NCBI GenBank assembly: GCA_023678885.1
Contig: CM043005.1
Span: forward strand, 6,004,314 to 6,068,313
DNA from: Pogostemon cablin
Taxonomy: Eukaryota > Streptophyta > Magnoliopsida > Lamiales > Lamiaceae
Reading direction: 5' to 3'
Length of the DNA: 64,000 nucleotides
This document shows positions 23,092-35,543 of the stretch, in pieces. Within the stretch, counting starts at the first letter, position 1; each line of letters begins with the position of its first letter. Both the position numbers and the translations under genes were made by a program. Below the pieces are notes generated by a model that was not told where the DNA came from, did not search any database, and saw only the letters and a list, made by a program, of their open reading frames with translations.

Positions 23092-23447
23092 AGATTGAGT
23101 ATCTTCAATTCCTATGAGTGAGCAGATGTCATGCAGTTCTCTTATCCCTGGATTAATAGACGTGTCAGTTCTTTCACTGTCAAATCTAACACAATTAAAA
23201 TCACCTCCCAAGATCCACGACAATTAAAATCACCTCCCAGGAACATCTGAACTCTCTCTTCTATTCTAACACATTGCCGTGGATCCTGGCAGGTGATTTT
23301 AATTATGTTAGATTCGACAGTGAAAGAACTGGCACTTCTATTAATCCAAGGATAAGAGAACTGCTTACATCTGCTCACTCATGGGATTTGAAGATACTCA
23401 ATCTTCAGGATGTTTCTACACTTGGTCCAATGGCACAGTTCGTTCTA
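23053..23447. repeat. Inverted duplication of the LINE endonuclease segment
   Basis: 23053-23222 is a reverse-complement copy, roughly 90% identical, of 23277-23447, with a ~54-bp spacer holding a further small repeat. Both arms encode the endonuclease core (GDFN-VRFDSERT), one on each strand. The N-terminal third of the endonuclease is missing at this point. Confidence 0.85.
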
Positions 23448-25036
23448 AATTAGATAGAGTGATAACCTGCAAGATTTGGAGGATTATGTGATGGGAGATT
23501 AACACCTCTTTTCTGCCTCAGGGCACTCAATTCGACCATTGTCCCTCTATTACCACTTTCCAAAATCCTAACCCCCACTCTATAAAGCCATTCAGATTTT
23601 GTAACTTTTGGACTAACCATAATTCTTTTATTCAACTAACCTCTTCTCATTGGCAGGTCTTTATTACAGGTACAAGACAATATTCCCTTTGTCAGAAGCT
23701 GAAACTATTGAAGAAACCATTGAAGGAACTACATCGTTTGCATTATAATCACATCTCAGAAAGGATGTGCCGGGATAGAGAACGATTGATCCATCTCCAA
23801 TCTCTCTTCATGTCAGATCCGAGTAATCATGACCTACATTTGGAGATTGGTGTTGAGATCAATAAACAAAAGCACCTGGAAGTTTGCGAAGCTGATTTTT
23901 TATTACAGGTTCTAAAAATAAACATATTAAGAATCAAGATCGCCCGACCAGGTACTTTTATTCTCTTATCCGTAGCAATGGAGCTAGGAACGGTATATAC
24001 AGGATTTTTTCTGATCAGGGTCCCACGGCATCCTACCAAGAAATGGTTGATAGTTTCCTCTCTTACTATCAAGTACTACTTGGTGAGGAGTCCTCAGTAG
24101 TGGATTGTGTAGAACAAGAAGTGTTAGAATTGGCACAGAAACTGAGCATGGAAGAAGCGGCTAGGTTAGAAATCTCGGTTGAGGAGGCGGAGATTAAAGA
24201 AGCTTTATGGTCTATCAATAAAAATAAATCTCCAGGACCAGATGGATACAGTTCAGCCTTCTTTCAAAGTGCATGGAGTATAGTAGGCAATGATGTGGTG
24301 GCAGCAGTGAAAGAGTTTTTTCGGAAAGAAAAATTGCTCAAACAGATTAACGCTATGTTTGTTTCCTTGATTCCGAAAAAGTCCAATGAACCTGGAGTGT
24401 GAGACTATATGTCAATCTCTTGTTGCAACACTGTATATAAAATCATCTCAAAAATTTTGGCTAATCGTCTCCATGAATGCCTTCCTTCCTTGATTAGTCC
24501 ATCCCAGTTTGGTTTTATTAAAGGAAGAAAGTTGAGAGATTGTGTGTTTTTGGCAGAAGAAATCTTCAGAGGTTATGGTAGGAGGAACGGAGGAATTTCA
24601 CATAGGATGGCAGTGAAAGTTGATATTTCCAAAGCTTATGATTCTGTTCACTGGAGCTTTCTTTTAGATTTTCTTGAAGGGTTGGGATTTCCATCCATGT
24701 TTCGAAGATGGATTGATCAATGTGTGACTACCACCTCATACTCCTAGCTTATCAATGGCAAACCAGAAGAATTTTTCAAAGGTAAGAGGGGTATCCGCCA
24801 AGGGGATCCCATCTCTTTACTCCTATTTGTTATATACATGGAGTATTTCAGTCGTATGTTGAAGAAAGCTGTGGAGATTCGAGAGTACAGATTTCAGTCC
24901 AGAAAATGTAAGAAGGTTGATGTTTCTCACTTAATATTTGCGGATGATCTGCTTATTCTGAGGTATAGAAATACTACAACGGCTACTACACTCCATTAGC
25001 TGTTGGAGAAATTTGGCAGAGTATCAGGATTGGTAG
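23277..25036 (+). pseudogene. LINE ORF2, part 1: endonuclease and reverse transcriptase
   Basis: Begins inside the AP-endonuclease domain with WILAGDFNYVRFDSERTGTS (Asp and Asn of the catalytic core); the normal start is lost at the inverted duplication. It continues through LKELHRLHYNHISERMCRDR. The reverse transcriptase follows from about 24040: SPGPDGYSSAFFQSAWSIVG, CCNTVYKIISKILANRLHEC, SQFGFIKGRKLRDCVFLAEE, KVDISKAYDSVHWSFLLDFL, RGIRQGDPIS and the catalytic FADDL at about 24940-24955. Frame breaks and stops are present (TGA at about 24400 in an Arg position, TAG near 24747 and 24998). It is cut at 25036 by the Copia element and resumes at 33418. Confidence 0.9.
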
Positions 25037-26423
25037 TGTTGGCACTCGATCGTTTGGTTAACGTGACCCGTTAGGGTTCCATGTATTTCTAACAAGCAGC
25101 GGAAGCAAGTAAACATGAAACGCATTACCTTTCACCAAGGGTTGATTTAGAGGTTGAATTCTCGCTGGCAGTCTGCGCAGTCCCACGAGAATAGCCATAA
25201 GTTCCACTTCTGATGTCGGAATTAAGTGATCTTTGTGCTCAGACGATCCTCTCTTCGACGGCTTTCCATCAGTATATAATACATCAAAATCGAAGAACTG
25301 TACGATTTTATATGAATTTTGGAACATGACGAACTGCAGCAGCAAATGACCTTCTGGTCTTCTGCTGTATGTCCCAAGTCCGATCTCGACGTCGTGTGGG
25401 CGACGATCTACGAGACCTACTCAATCTGCTGTTCACTCTCTCTCTCGTATGTTAGGCGCAGAGTTAGGTTTAGAACAAACTGAGGTGACTTATATACATG
25501 GGCTACAGCATGGACCAGGAGGAGAAATTGGGTTGGACCTCCATTGGGCTTAAGTATCCAAGCTTAGCCCAAAGCTTATACTTAAGTCCAATAATAATAA
25601 TATATTCCACTAAAATATTATTACTGCACTACCGTACCAATCCCAAAATTACGTTTTGGGCTCCTTCTTATTATGAGCCCGTTAGTCTCCCCATGTTTAA
25701 GATATACAATGTCCATTAATTAATTTAAGTTACTGACAACTCAATTAATTAATATCTCATCCAAGAGTAGTACCACTCAACCTCATTATCATGCCGAAAT
25801 AAATTCCACCTGCAGGGTTTACATGATAATCCTTATGAGCTCCTCAAGGGGACATCATCAACCTATGACGGACACGGATTCATTCTACAATCAACAGCAC
25901 ACCATAGAGACAGCACTACTTCCCAACTCATCGAGTTTGTTGATTTAATTACATGTAAATCTCACCCATTGATGAATCAAAGAAATACATACTGCCCTAC
26001 GTGTCGAGGTTATTGTATAGGGATTAAGAGCACGAACTTCCATAATAACTGAGATCAAGTTCTCCTATAAGTCAGTATAAGTCGAACGATCTCAAGCGGT
26101 CCTGCTCAATACACACAAGTGCACTAATGTGATTCTATAGCCAAGACAATCTAATACCAAACCACACTACAACCATCCCGATAGAGAGTCCCCGTCTATC
26201 TCAGTTGTGAGCATCTGTTTATACTTTATAAGGAAACCGATAATATGATCTTCCGCGTGTTGTCGCACAACATATTATCTACAATATAAAGTAAGTGGAC
26301 TATTGCATCGAACATATAAATAAATTATAAGATGCAATCATTTGATCATATGATTCTCATTTCAAATTAATTGTTATAATATTGTTCATACAAAAAGCTA
26401 GACTTTTAGTATACAATCCAACA
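25037..26423 (-). repeat. Copia LTR (3' LTR in element orientation)
   Basis: 1387 bp, TG...CA termini with a 6-bp inverted TGTTGG/CCAACA. Frames inside it (for example at 25058-25345) are not genes. Confidence 0.95.
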
Positions 26424-26434
26424 ATCTCCCACTT
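26424..26434 (-). other. Polypurine tract
   Basis: On the minus strand AAGTGGGAGAT lies directly before the LTR, the usual Copia plus-strand primer tract. Confidence 0.85.
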
Positions 26435-26479
26435 ATACTAAAAGACTATGCTGTCATGTCTTCTGCCATACATCTGATT

Positions 26480-28900
26480 CCCACTCCCACTACACGACCA
26501 TTAAAAGCTCTCGCCTGAATGTCCTTGAAAATGGATTTACTAGGTCATCATCCGATGCAATCTAGGCAACAACAACCTTCCCCTCATCATACGATTTCTC
26601 GTAACAGGTGGTACTTGCGCTCCATGTGTTTAATTGTCTTATGGACTTGTGATTTCTTCAAGTTTGCAACTGCACCAATATCATCAATATAAATTGTGAT
26701 AACCTTGGGCAAACTTAGAATCACATCAAAGTCCATCATGAAGTTTCTAGAGTCATACAGATACATTGGTTGCCTCATAGGCTCCAATTTATCATCTTTC
26801 CATATGGAGTCCGAAGTCTGAAATACATTTCTATATAACACTCCTCCACATTATGACTCAACTTCCTAAAATTAAACACATAACCTTGAGGTGGATTTAC
26901 TGCCGTCCAATCTGACTAAAAAATCTGAATCTACGTAATCCACAAGAAGCAGTGAATCTGTCCAGTAAGCTTACATATAATTTCCAGTCCTTCTCAGGCA
27001 CTTCATATATGTCTTACCACAGCTCATCATTCTTGTTCCAGGTTACGTTGATACCCACTGTTCATGCATTTAGCAAAACAGATATCCATACTCATGTATA
27101 GCATTCCTTAGATTAGGCTTCCTCATTTATCGAAGCATAAGGAACTGCTTTCATCTCCTTTATCTTCCTTTTGTGTCTCAAGACACATTTCCTTAGATAA
27201 AGTCACATGCTAAAACGAGTAAGGATTGTATCATTTCATGAAGCTTGAGATAAGCATAACATCCTTTCTTGTGATCCGTATTACCGTGATCAAAAGGATA
27301 TTTTTGCTCCTCTTAAGTCCTTCATCTTATACCGCTTTATTAACCATACCCCATACGCCCGATAATACTCTTTCATTGTCTCCAATGAGCAAGATAATAT
27401 CTATGTATAGTACAAGTAATACCACCACGTTTCCATCACTCTTTTCAATACACAAGACCCATCCGATCATTGATTAGATCCATGTCACTGGATTACCTCA
27501 TCAAAACGGATGTTTCATGATCTTGAAGCTTGTTTTAGTCCATTAATGGACACTTTTAAGCTCACTATCACAATGCTCTTAGCTCTTTGCAATGAATCAC
27601 TCTGGTTGCTTCACATAGATGTTTCCCTTAAGACTTCCAATCAGGAAAGCTGTCTCGACATCTATTTGCTATCCCTCATATTTCATATGAGTAGCAACAG
27701 ATAAAAGAGTCCGGATCAACATAAGCATAGTTACTGGCGAACAGGTTTTCTCATAATCGAACCCTTTCTTTCTGAGTATACCTTTTCCCAACAAGCTTTA
27801 CTTATAAGGTTTTCACCTTACCGTATGATCCTCTTTTATTTTGTATGACCACTTCCAATGGTTTTCACACCATCCGTGGTTCTACAATCATCCAGATCTT
27901 ATTTAGAATCTATTGATTATATTTTAACATTTATTGCAATTTGTTAAGATTTAGGCATTTCTAACTTGTAGTGCTTCGTCGTATCCGTGGGTTAACTCCA
28001 TGTTTACTAGGGATCAAGTCTCACGACACTCCCAAAACACGTATCTTACAGGTTGTCGAACAACCAACCACTACGACAAGACACTACAAGCAATTGTGTA
28101 TCAGACGTGACAAGCGTTGCAGTTTACCTTGTGGTATATCCTCTTGTACACCTGGTACTAATACTTTGTGTTTTCCTCTCACTTTCTTTAGAACAACTTA
28201 TACATGGGTATTTGATTTATTACATAGTCCTTTTTCCAAAAAATCTAGTGTTTGTGTTAACAATCACTCTTCGATCTTTTGAACTAAATAAATCATCCTT
28301 CATTTTTCTAGGATATCCCACAAACAGACAAACATTCATACGAATTACTGTTTCTAGGGCATGTCCATAAAATGAATTTAGTAATTTCAAATAATTCATC
28401 ATCTATCTAATCACTACCATAAGAGTGCTATTCCTTCTATTCGTCACACCATTAAGGTGGGAAATTCATTTCCGAAGGTACCTTTCTCTTACTAGATTAG
28501 AAGACTCATTATTAATTACTATTTGTCGCATCCAGGGAATAAACATGATTTAAGAGTGTACAAATTGTTCACCAACGTACCATAACAGATTACAACTCTA
28601 TCATTCATTTTAATGACCATGTCATTTAAATGAAATGGAGTATCCATCTATTAATGCATAGAAACCGAAATCAAATTCTTTCTATGAAAATGTACGTAAA
28701 GACAATTTCATAAAATCAAACGTTTATTCATATCGTAAGATAAATAAACAACTCCCACTGCAATAGCCACTACTCTTGTAGTTTTACCCATGTCATAACA
28801 ATCTTATCCTCACTTAGTAATAAACATTTAGTGATTCCAGTATCTACACACTTCGTGTCAGTAAATGCCATCACTAATCATGTTTTAAACAACTAGTGAA
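26480..28900 (-). pseudogene. Copia pol remnant (protease-edge, reverse transcriptase, RNase H)
   Basis: Minus-strand fragments in Copia order. At 28740-28800 GKTTRVVAIAVGVVYLSY resembles the segment after the protease. At about 27560-27685 QIDVETAFLIGSLKGNIYVK then QPE-stop-FIAK is the reverse transcriptase motif D-KTAFL-G-L-E-IYM-QPEGF, with later frame changes. At about 27385-27420 LVLYIDIILLIGDNE corresponds to LYVDDILLIG, so the second catalytic Asp is Ile. At 26587-26841 AVANLKKSQVHKTIKHMERK and YHLLREIV form the RNase H end, then IASDDDLVNPFSRTF. Integrase and gag could not be identified with confidence. Many stops, shifts and a lost catalytic residue show it has been non-functional for a long time. 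Confidence 0.8.
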
Positions 28901-30100
28901 TAAGATATAAAACTTGTTCACATTATGATGAAAATGGCTTTCCTTTGCCACATGTTTTGCCAAAAGTTTTCCACCATATACATCCTATTGTAATTCAGGT
29001 GGAACTTACTCAAAAACATCTAGGCAATTCACAAAGAATTAAATTGATCTAGGTTTCCCTTCAATTTATACTCCATGCTTTCCCAATTCATTCATCAAAT
29101 TAAATCATGATCTTCTGCCTTTTAACTTACTCAAGTATCCGAAGAGTTACATGAGACCATCATATTTCTATGAACCTCTCATCTCTTCACTAGAGACTTT
29201 AATAGGCATCATGAGACGTCCATTGTGAGAACACACATGTATTTTCTTAAGCAGTAAAATTCAAAACCAAGATTCTTTTCTAATCATCTAATTTTGGACC
29301 AGTAAATATAATTTCTTTTAGTCAACAATAAGCGAGATAAAACCATTTGAAATTACAGAGAATCATAAATAAATACACCGATCAAATCTTCGAATTTTAT
29401 CCTTTTATATTGATTCCCTCAAAATAATATAAAATTAAAATTCACCGACATCTCAAGCACCGTGAGTCTGCAAGCCACGATAGTGTGGACGTTTACAAAC
29501 CCGAACATTTACAAGAGAAGGTTTTACCCATTAATTTCATTTGTCAACCTAACCTCATGACAAAATAATTAATAGTCGGTTCCTCTTTAGCCATGCAAAT
29601 AAAAGCAGTGACTCCGATGGGGAGGATACTTATTATTCACATCTAAGTGTACACCATTATTTGACCCCAAGTCCGCGGCCCAAGCATATGTGCCTTACAG
29701 ATGGAGAAGTACACACGCGCTCGGATAACTTCCTACAGTCATCAATTATAAGTCTGTACAGTGATCCGCACATGAACTCATCCGATAGGGAGGAAGGTCT
29801 AAGCCAACGTGCAAGTTCATGTGCATCACATTACAAACATAATTTTAAAGAAGCCTGTTCCAGCAATATCCATGAATAAACTCATCCGATGGGGAGGAAG
29901 GCTCTAATGCCGACGCGCAAGTTTATTCACATTGCTAACAAACCAATAATGGAGGCCGCGGAAATTAATTACCAATCCCCTCTCCCACTTAGTTATTTAA
30001 AACTGAGGGTTTTTACATGCATATAATATTCATAAAATAAAATACGCAATTCTAGCATGCTCCTATCAAGGCACATGAGGCAGTAAATCCCAGAGAGTCA
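28901..30100 (-). other. Copia interior without recognisable domain
   Basis: Expected gag region, but no zinc knuckle or gag frame is readable. A motif around ACTCCGATGGGGAGGA recurs at about 29611, 29780 and 29886 within longer similar segments. Confidence 0.4.
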
Positions 30101-30850
30101 TGCATACATATATAACAATAATTAATAATTAAATCAATCATTAACAGTTATATATCAGCGAATTCGATTGTTCGCCATCAGGCACGAATATCAGCAAAGA
30201 CTTCCACACTATCAAAATTTTGAAATTTCCAGATTGTCCAATTTTCGAAACCATCGATATCGACCGTCGATGTCGTCCAGATTATCAAAATAATCGATAT
30301 CGATTAGATTATCAAATATTCGAAAAATATCAAGATTATCAACATTCCAAAACTATCGATATCGATCGTCGATATCGTCTAGATTATCGAAATCATCGAT
30401 ATCGACGAGCAACCATATACAACAATAATAGATAATTAAATCAATTATGTCAGTTATATATTAGGAATTAATTCAACATCCATATATAACAATAATAGAC
30501 AATTAATTATAGCAGTTATATATTAGGAATTAATTCGACATCCATATATGACAATAATAGATTATTAAATCAATTATAGCAGTCATATATTAGGAATTAA
30601 TTCGACATCCATATATAACAATAATATACAATCTATTATGGCAGTTATATATTAGGAATTAGTTTTCCTAAAATTGGATGTCTTATCCAACACTCTAGCA
30701 ATACATGCATATAATATACCAAATATAATACGCAATCTAGCATGCTTCTATATAAGACAATAAATCATAGAGATCAGGCATCCATATATATATAACAATA
30801 ATACACAATTAAATCAATTATGACAGTTATATATATTAGGAATAAAAACG
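30100..30850. repeat. AT-rich tandem repeats in the Copia interior
   Basis: Units around ATATATAACAATAATA followed by AGTTATATATTAGGAATTAA recur at about 30415, 30482, 30543, 30612 and 30793, spaced mostly 61-69 bp. 30240-30405 has a separate cluster of ATCGATATCGA palindromes. Confidence 0.75.
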
Positions 30851-31032
30851 CCTCTAAATTTTAATGTCTTGTCCGACACTCCTACTGTGGAATCGATGCC
30901 TTACGCAACAAGCAGGATTGCTTGTGCCCCAAGACGTCCATCGCCATATCCCACCGCCAATCGTGTCAGGGAGCGCTCCAAGTGCCTTGACGAGCGCCCC
31001 TCGCCCGGACTGTCGCTCGTCCAAGGGCCTAC

Positions 31033-31740
31033 TTGCATGAAACCAAGTTCAGCCCAACGCGCAACACCAAACTACACCAACTGTCGTTCGTAGTTCGAAA
31101 CTGCAAAACTCTCAGAATCCAATCTCACCGTCCAGAATCTATTACTGTAAGTCCTGAACATGCTGTCCAAATTACAGGTCGATCCAACGGTTATTTTGTG
31201 AGAAACGGCTCTTTTCCCTCGACTGCGCAAAACAGAATCGCCCAAAGATCTGCTTCTGTTTTCAGCGTAATCCCAGCAAGAACAAGCTCCAAATTCGATC
31301 TCCACCGTTCAGAATTTACATACACAAGGTATGAACGTTCTGACCAAATTACAGACCAATCCAACGGATAGTTTGATAGAAACGGCTCTTTTCCCCCGAC
31401 TGCGCAAAACAGAATCGCCCAAATATCTGCTTCTGTTTTCAGCGTAATCCCAGCAAGAAAAAGTTCCAAATTCGATCTCCACCGTTCAGAATGTACATCC
31501 ATAAGGTCCTAACATGCTGACCAAATTACAGCTCGATCTCACGGTTAGTTTGTAAGAAACGGCTCTTTTCCCTCGACTGCGCAAAACAGAATCGCCCTAA
31601 AATCTACTTCTGTTTTCAGCGTAATCCTAGCACGAAAAAGCTCCAAATTCGATCTCCACCGTTCAAATTGTACATCCACAAGATCTGAACGTGCTGACCA
31701 AATTAAAGCTCAATCCGACCGTTGAAACTCCGGTTATTGC
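31033..31740. repeat. 177-bp tandem repeats in the Copia leader
   Basis: CTCTTTTCCC starts at 31209, 31386 and 31563, an exact 177-bp period, each followed by TGCGCAAAACAGAATCGCCC and TTCTGTTTTCAGCGTAATCC. Three clear copies plus partial flanks. Confidence 0.85.
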
Positions 31741-32011
31741 CTCTGCAATATCACTGCGCTGGATTTTCTCTCAAAAATGTGATTCAATTTTTGCCCTCTT
31801 TTTCTTCCTTGCATGTGAAATTGACGAACAATTTTCGTCGAATCCTCTCACACACAACCATGGACGAATAGATATGATACAGGGTATATATCACATAGGG
31901 ATATTCATAGTTTGCGCAATAAAACCAAAACCCTAAACATGTGATCCTAATTCCGAAAAATTAATCACATAAACCCTAGCCTAACGTGTCACGCTTCACC
32001 ACGAAACCGAA

Positions 32012-32024
32012 GCTCTGATACCAA
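32012..32024 (-). other. Primer-binding site
   Basis: On the minus strand TTGGTATCAGAGC begins two bases after the LTR. It is complementary to the 3' end of initiator tRNA-Met, the common Copia primer. Confidence 0.9.
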
Positions 32025-32025
32025 T

Positions 32026-33412
32026 TGTTGGCACTCGATCATTTGGTTAACGTGACCCGTTAGGGTTCCATGTATTTCTAACAAGCAGCGGAAGCAAGTA
32101 AACATGAAACGCATTACCTTTCACCAAGGGTTGATGTAGAGGTTGAATTCTCGCTGGCAGTCTGCGCAGTCCCACGAGAATAGCCATAAGTTCCACTTCT
32201 GATGTCGGAATTAAGTGATCTTTGTGCTCAGACGATCCTCTCTTCGACGGCTTTCCATCAGTATATAATACATCAAAATCTAAGAACTGTACGATTTTAT
32301 ATGAATTTTGGAACATGACGAACTGCAGCAGCAAATGACCTTCTGGTCTTCTGCTGTATGTCCCAAGTCCGATCTCGACGTCGTGTGGGCGACGATCTAC
32401 GAGACCTACTCAATCTGCTGTTCACTCTCTCTCTCGTATGTTAGGCGCAGAGTTAGGTTTAGAACAAACTGAGGTGACTTATATACATGGGCTACAGCAG
32501 GGACTAGGAGGAGAAATTGGGTTGGGCCTCCATTGGGCTTAAGTATCCAAGCTTAGCCCAAAGCTTATACTTAAGTCCAATAATAATAATATATTCCACT
32601 AAAATATTATTACTGCACTACCGTACCAATCCCAAAATTACGTTTTGGGCTCCTTCTTATTATGAGCCCGTTAGTCTCCCCATGTTTAAGATATACAATG
32701 TCCATTAATTAATTTAAGTTACTGACAACTCAATTAATTAATATCTCATCCAAGAGTAGTACCACTCAACCTCATTATCATGCCGGAATAAATTCCACCT
32801 GCAGGGTTTACATGATAATCCTTATGAGCTCCTCAAGGGGACATCATCAACCTATGACGGACACGGATTCATTCTACAATCAACAGCACACCATAGAGAC
32901 AGCACTACTTCCCAACTCATCGAGTTTGTTGATTTAATTACATGTAAATCTCACCCATTGATGAATCAAAGAAATACATACTGCCCTACGTGTCGAGGTT
33001 ATTGTATAGGGATTAAGAGCACGAACTTCCATAATAACTGAGATCAAGTTCTCCTATAAGTCAGTATAAGTCGAACGATCTCAAGCGGTCCCGCTCAATA
33101 CACACAAGTGTACTAATGTGATTCTATAGCCAAGACAAGCTAATACCAAACCACACTACAACCATCCCGATAGAGAGTCCCCGTCTATCTCAGTTGTGAG
33201 CATCTGTTTATACTTTATAAGGAAACCGATAATATGATCTTCCGCGTGTTGTCGCACAACATATTATCTACAATATAAAGTAAGTGGACTATTGCATCGA
33301 ACATATAAATAAATTATAAGATGCAATCATTTGATCATATGATTCTCATTTCAAATTAATTGTTATAATATTGTTCATACAAAAAGCTAGACTTTTAGTA
33401 TACAATCCAACA
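32026..33412 (-). repeat. Copia LTR (5' LTR in element orientation)
   Basis: 1387 bp, same termini as 25037-26423 and differing from it at 10 positions. Followed by the second GGTAG. Confidence 0.95.
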
Positions 33413-33417
33413 GGTAG

Positions 33418-34578
33418 TTAATCCTCAAAAATCCATTCTCATCAATTCAGGAGTACCAAATCATATCCGCTATCAAATTTCTCAAATCCTACCTTTCAAC
33501 ACATGTACCATTCTTTTTAAATACTTAGGTATACCAATTTGTAGTAGAAGGATAGGAGTGGAAGACTTCATGCCCCTATTGAATGATATCAACAACATGA
33601 TCCAGAGATGGTCTTCTAAATTACTATCATTCACGGGTCGATTGGAACTAATTACTTCTAGAATATATAGTATCTTATATTTTGGTGTGGTATTGTTAAG
33701 ATTCCCGGAGTGGTAGTGAATAAGGTAGAGACATTGATCCGTAGATTCTTGTGGAGTACCAAGGTAAGCCCGGTGAGTTGAAAGGATATTATTTAACCTA
33801 AAAATGCAGGAGGGCTAGGGTTAAAAGAAATATCTTCTTAGAACAAAGCTTTATTAGCAACAGCCTTGTGGGATATACACAATGAAGCTTTATCCCTCTG
33901 GGTGAAATGGATCCATAATGTTTATTTATCATCTATCCAGTGGACGGTGGTCTCCCCTAGAGCTAATTCTTCCTATCTTTGGAGAATACTGATTGCTATG
34001 AGGAAAGCGATTGAAAGAGAAGACGAGGAAGGCGAAGGTGTTGTTAGTATCATGGGGAAATGCAGTGAGAATGGAAGGTTCAGAGCCAGCCATATGTATA
34101 CATATCTGAGGAACAGACACATGGATGACCCAAGTTTCGTTTACAAACAGATCTGGCATAAATGGATCGTGAGGAAGTACAACTTCAGACTTTGGTTAGT
34201 CCACAGGGAAAGACTATCTACAAAGGACAGGATTTGGTGCACAGGAGAAGATAAACAATATGGGTTCTGCTTTGATAGATAGACCACATCGCATCTCTTC
34301 TTCCACTGTCCTTATACCCAACGCATCTGGGACGAAGTGAAGAGATGGATAGGACGGAGAAGAGGAAGAATCAACTCACGGATGCCTTCCGTAAAATACA
34401 TGTGGACACCCAACGAAGTAACAAAGCAAGAAGGCTTCTTTTCATTACTCTCGCTACTACGACTTACTATATTTGGATGGAAAGAAATACTCTACATTTT
34501 GGAACAAGGATGCTTTCACTGAGTCACATAGCTGATAAAATCAAATTTCAGATAACGTCCTTGTATTTGAATCATTGA
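33418..34578 (+). pseudogene. LINE ORF2, part 2: reverse transcriptase C-terminus and zinc-binding domain
   Basis: Continues ORF2 after the Copia element: SILINSGVPNHIRYQISQIL, TILFKYLGIPICSRRIGVED, FMPLLNDINNMIQRWSSKLL and SFTGRLELITSRIYS, the standard region after the RT core of plant LINEs. Later come NKALLATALWDI, then a zf-RVT domain: FVYKQIWHKWIVRKYNFRLW, ERLSTKDRIWCTGE, TSHLFFHCPYTQRIWDEVKR. Stops occur near 33778 and at about 34280, the latter between the Cys and His of the zinc-binding motif. The frame ends near 34578, followed by a ~130-base 3' region. RNase H is not recognisable, as in many plant L1 elements. Confidence 0.85.
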
Positions 34579-34784
34579 TGTATTTGTTTGTTGTATTCAC
34601 CCTAGTCTTTGGATTAGGTAGGCTGGATAGTTTGGTCTAGACTTATATTCGCATTGTACGTAAGTACCTTGTAAACGTTTTCAGTAAAATAACACTTACC
34701 AATTTCACAATTCTAATGTTACCCTTTTACTTTATTTACTAATTTTGTTGTATTTTTAAATCCTTAACTCAAAAGTATTGAGAA

Positions 34785-35035
34785 AGTGTTATTGCACAAT
34801 TGATAAAAGGTGAATTTTCACACTAATTAAACCCCATCTCTGGCGAATAATAACGCACATTTAGTAAATAATTTTGCACAATACTGCACAATTAGTAAAT
34901 AATTTTGCACAATTAATGAATAATTTTGCACAATAATTTATGTATATATTTTTCTCGTATGAATAATTCTACACAATTAGTGAATAATTATGGACAACCA
35001 TTTAATAATTTTGCACAACTCATTAATAATTTTAA
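34785..35035 (+). repeat. Short AT-rich minisatellite
   Basis: Degenerate ~22-bp units around TAATTTTGCACAATTAGTAA, at least eight copies. Confidence 0.7.
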
Positions 35036-35513
35036 TTAATTATATTAATTAATCTAATAATAATTGATTACGGAGAACAAAGTCAAAGTGAGAATGGTAG
35101 AAAATTCAAATTCCCATCCTCTCGATCACAAAGAGCCCAATTCAAAATTTTGATAAATTAGGGTTGGGCTTCTCTGCAGAAGGAGGGCTGAGGGAGGTTA
35201 TTAAATTGATGTTGTTCCTATTTATTAGGCATTACTTTTTGTATATCTAATAATAATAAATTTGAGTATGTGTATCCCACAGTAATAACTCTTAATACCT
35301 TGTATTAGAAAGTAATTAATCCCAAATTTTAATATTTAGATATTAATTGAAAATTATCTCTCATGTACTAAGTGGGGTTTTTTTATATATAGTGAATAGT
35401 TTTATTAGTAGTGAGTAATGTGTCATATGTGCGGACTCTTTTTACTAAAATGAGAAAATGAGTAATCTTTAGAGTTGTCCCCTAAATAGTAAAAGACAAA
35501 TACTAGTTTGAGA
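35036..35513. other. AT-rich stretch, nothing recognised
   Basis: No gene. A possible Stowaway fragment lies at 35340-35480 (GTGGGGTTTTTTTATAT; TTTTTACTAAAATGAGAAAA). Confidence 0.35.
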
Positions 35514-35543
35514 CCGTCTCACGTAAGGGCTTACGTGAGACGG
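35514..35543. repeat. Perfect hairpin CCGTCTCACGTAAG
   Basis: 14-bp arms around GG. Related hairpins are at 37849-37873 and about 40397-40427. Confidence 0.85.

Larger units (their letters stand above)
25037..33412 (-). mobile_element. Ty1/Copia LTR retrotransposon with young LTRs and a ruined interior
   Basis: 8376 bp, flanked by GGTAG (25032-25036 and 33413-33417). The two LTRs, 1387 bp each, start TGTTGG and end CCAACA. The primer-binding site and purine tract show minus-strand orientation. I counted 10 substitutions and no gaps between LTRs (about 99.3% identity). The 5.6-kb interior encodes only frame-broken pol pieces and a long tandem-repeat leader. It splits the reverse transcriptase of the host LINE. 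Confidence 0.95.
21104..34707 (+). mobile_element. Plant L1-type LINE, near full length, interrupted by a Copia element
   Basis: Flanked by a perfect 15-bp target duplication CAATTCTAATGTTAC (21089-21103 and 34708-34722). Removing the Copia insertion and its duplicated 5 bp leaves about 5.2 kb: ORF1 (DUF4283 and zinc knuckle), ORF2 (endonuclease, reverse transcriptase, C-terminal zinc-binding domain) and a 3' tail ending near AATAACACTTACC without a long poly(A). Several in-frame stops make it inactive. Confidence 0.9.

Noticed and set aside
25058..25345. 95-codon minus frame duplicated at 32047-32334
   Set aside because: Both copies are inside the Copia LTRs, so the conservation reflects LTR identity, not a gene.
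30220..30435. Asp/Arg/Tyr-rich plus frame
   Set aside because: Produced by ATCGATATCGA palindromic repeats in the Copia interior.
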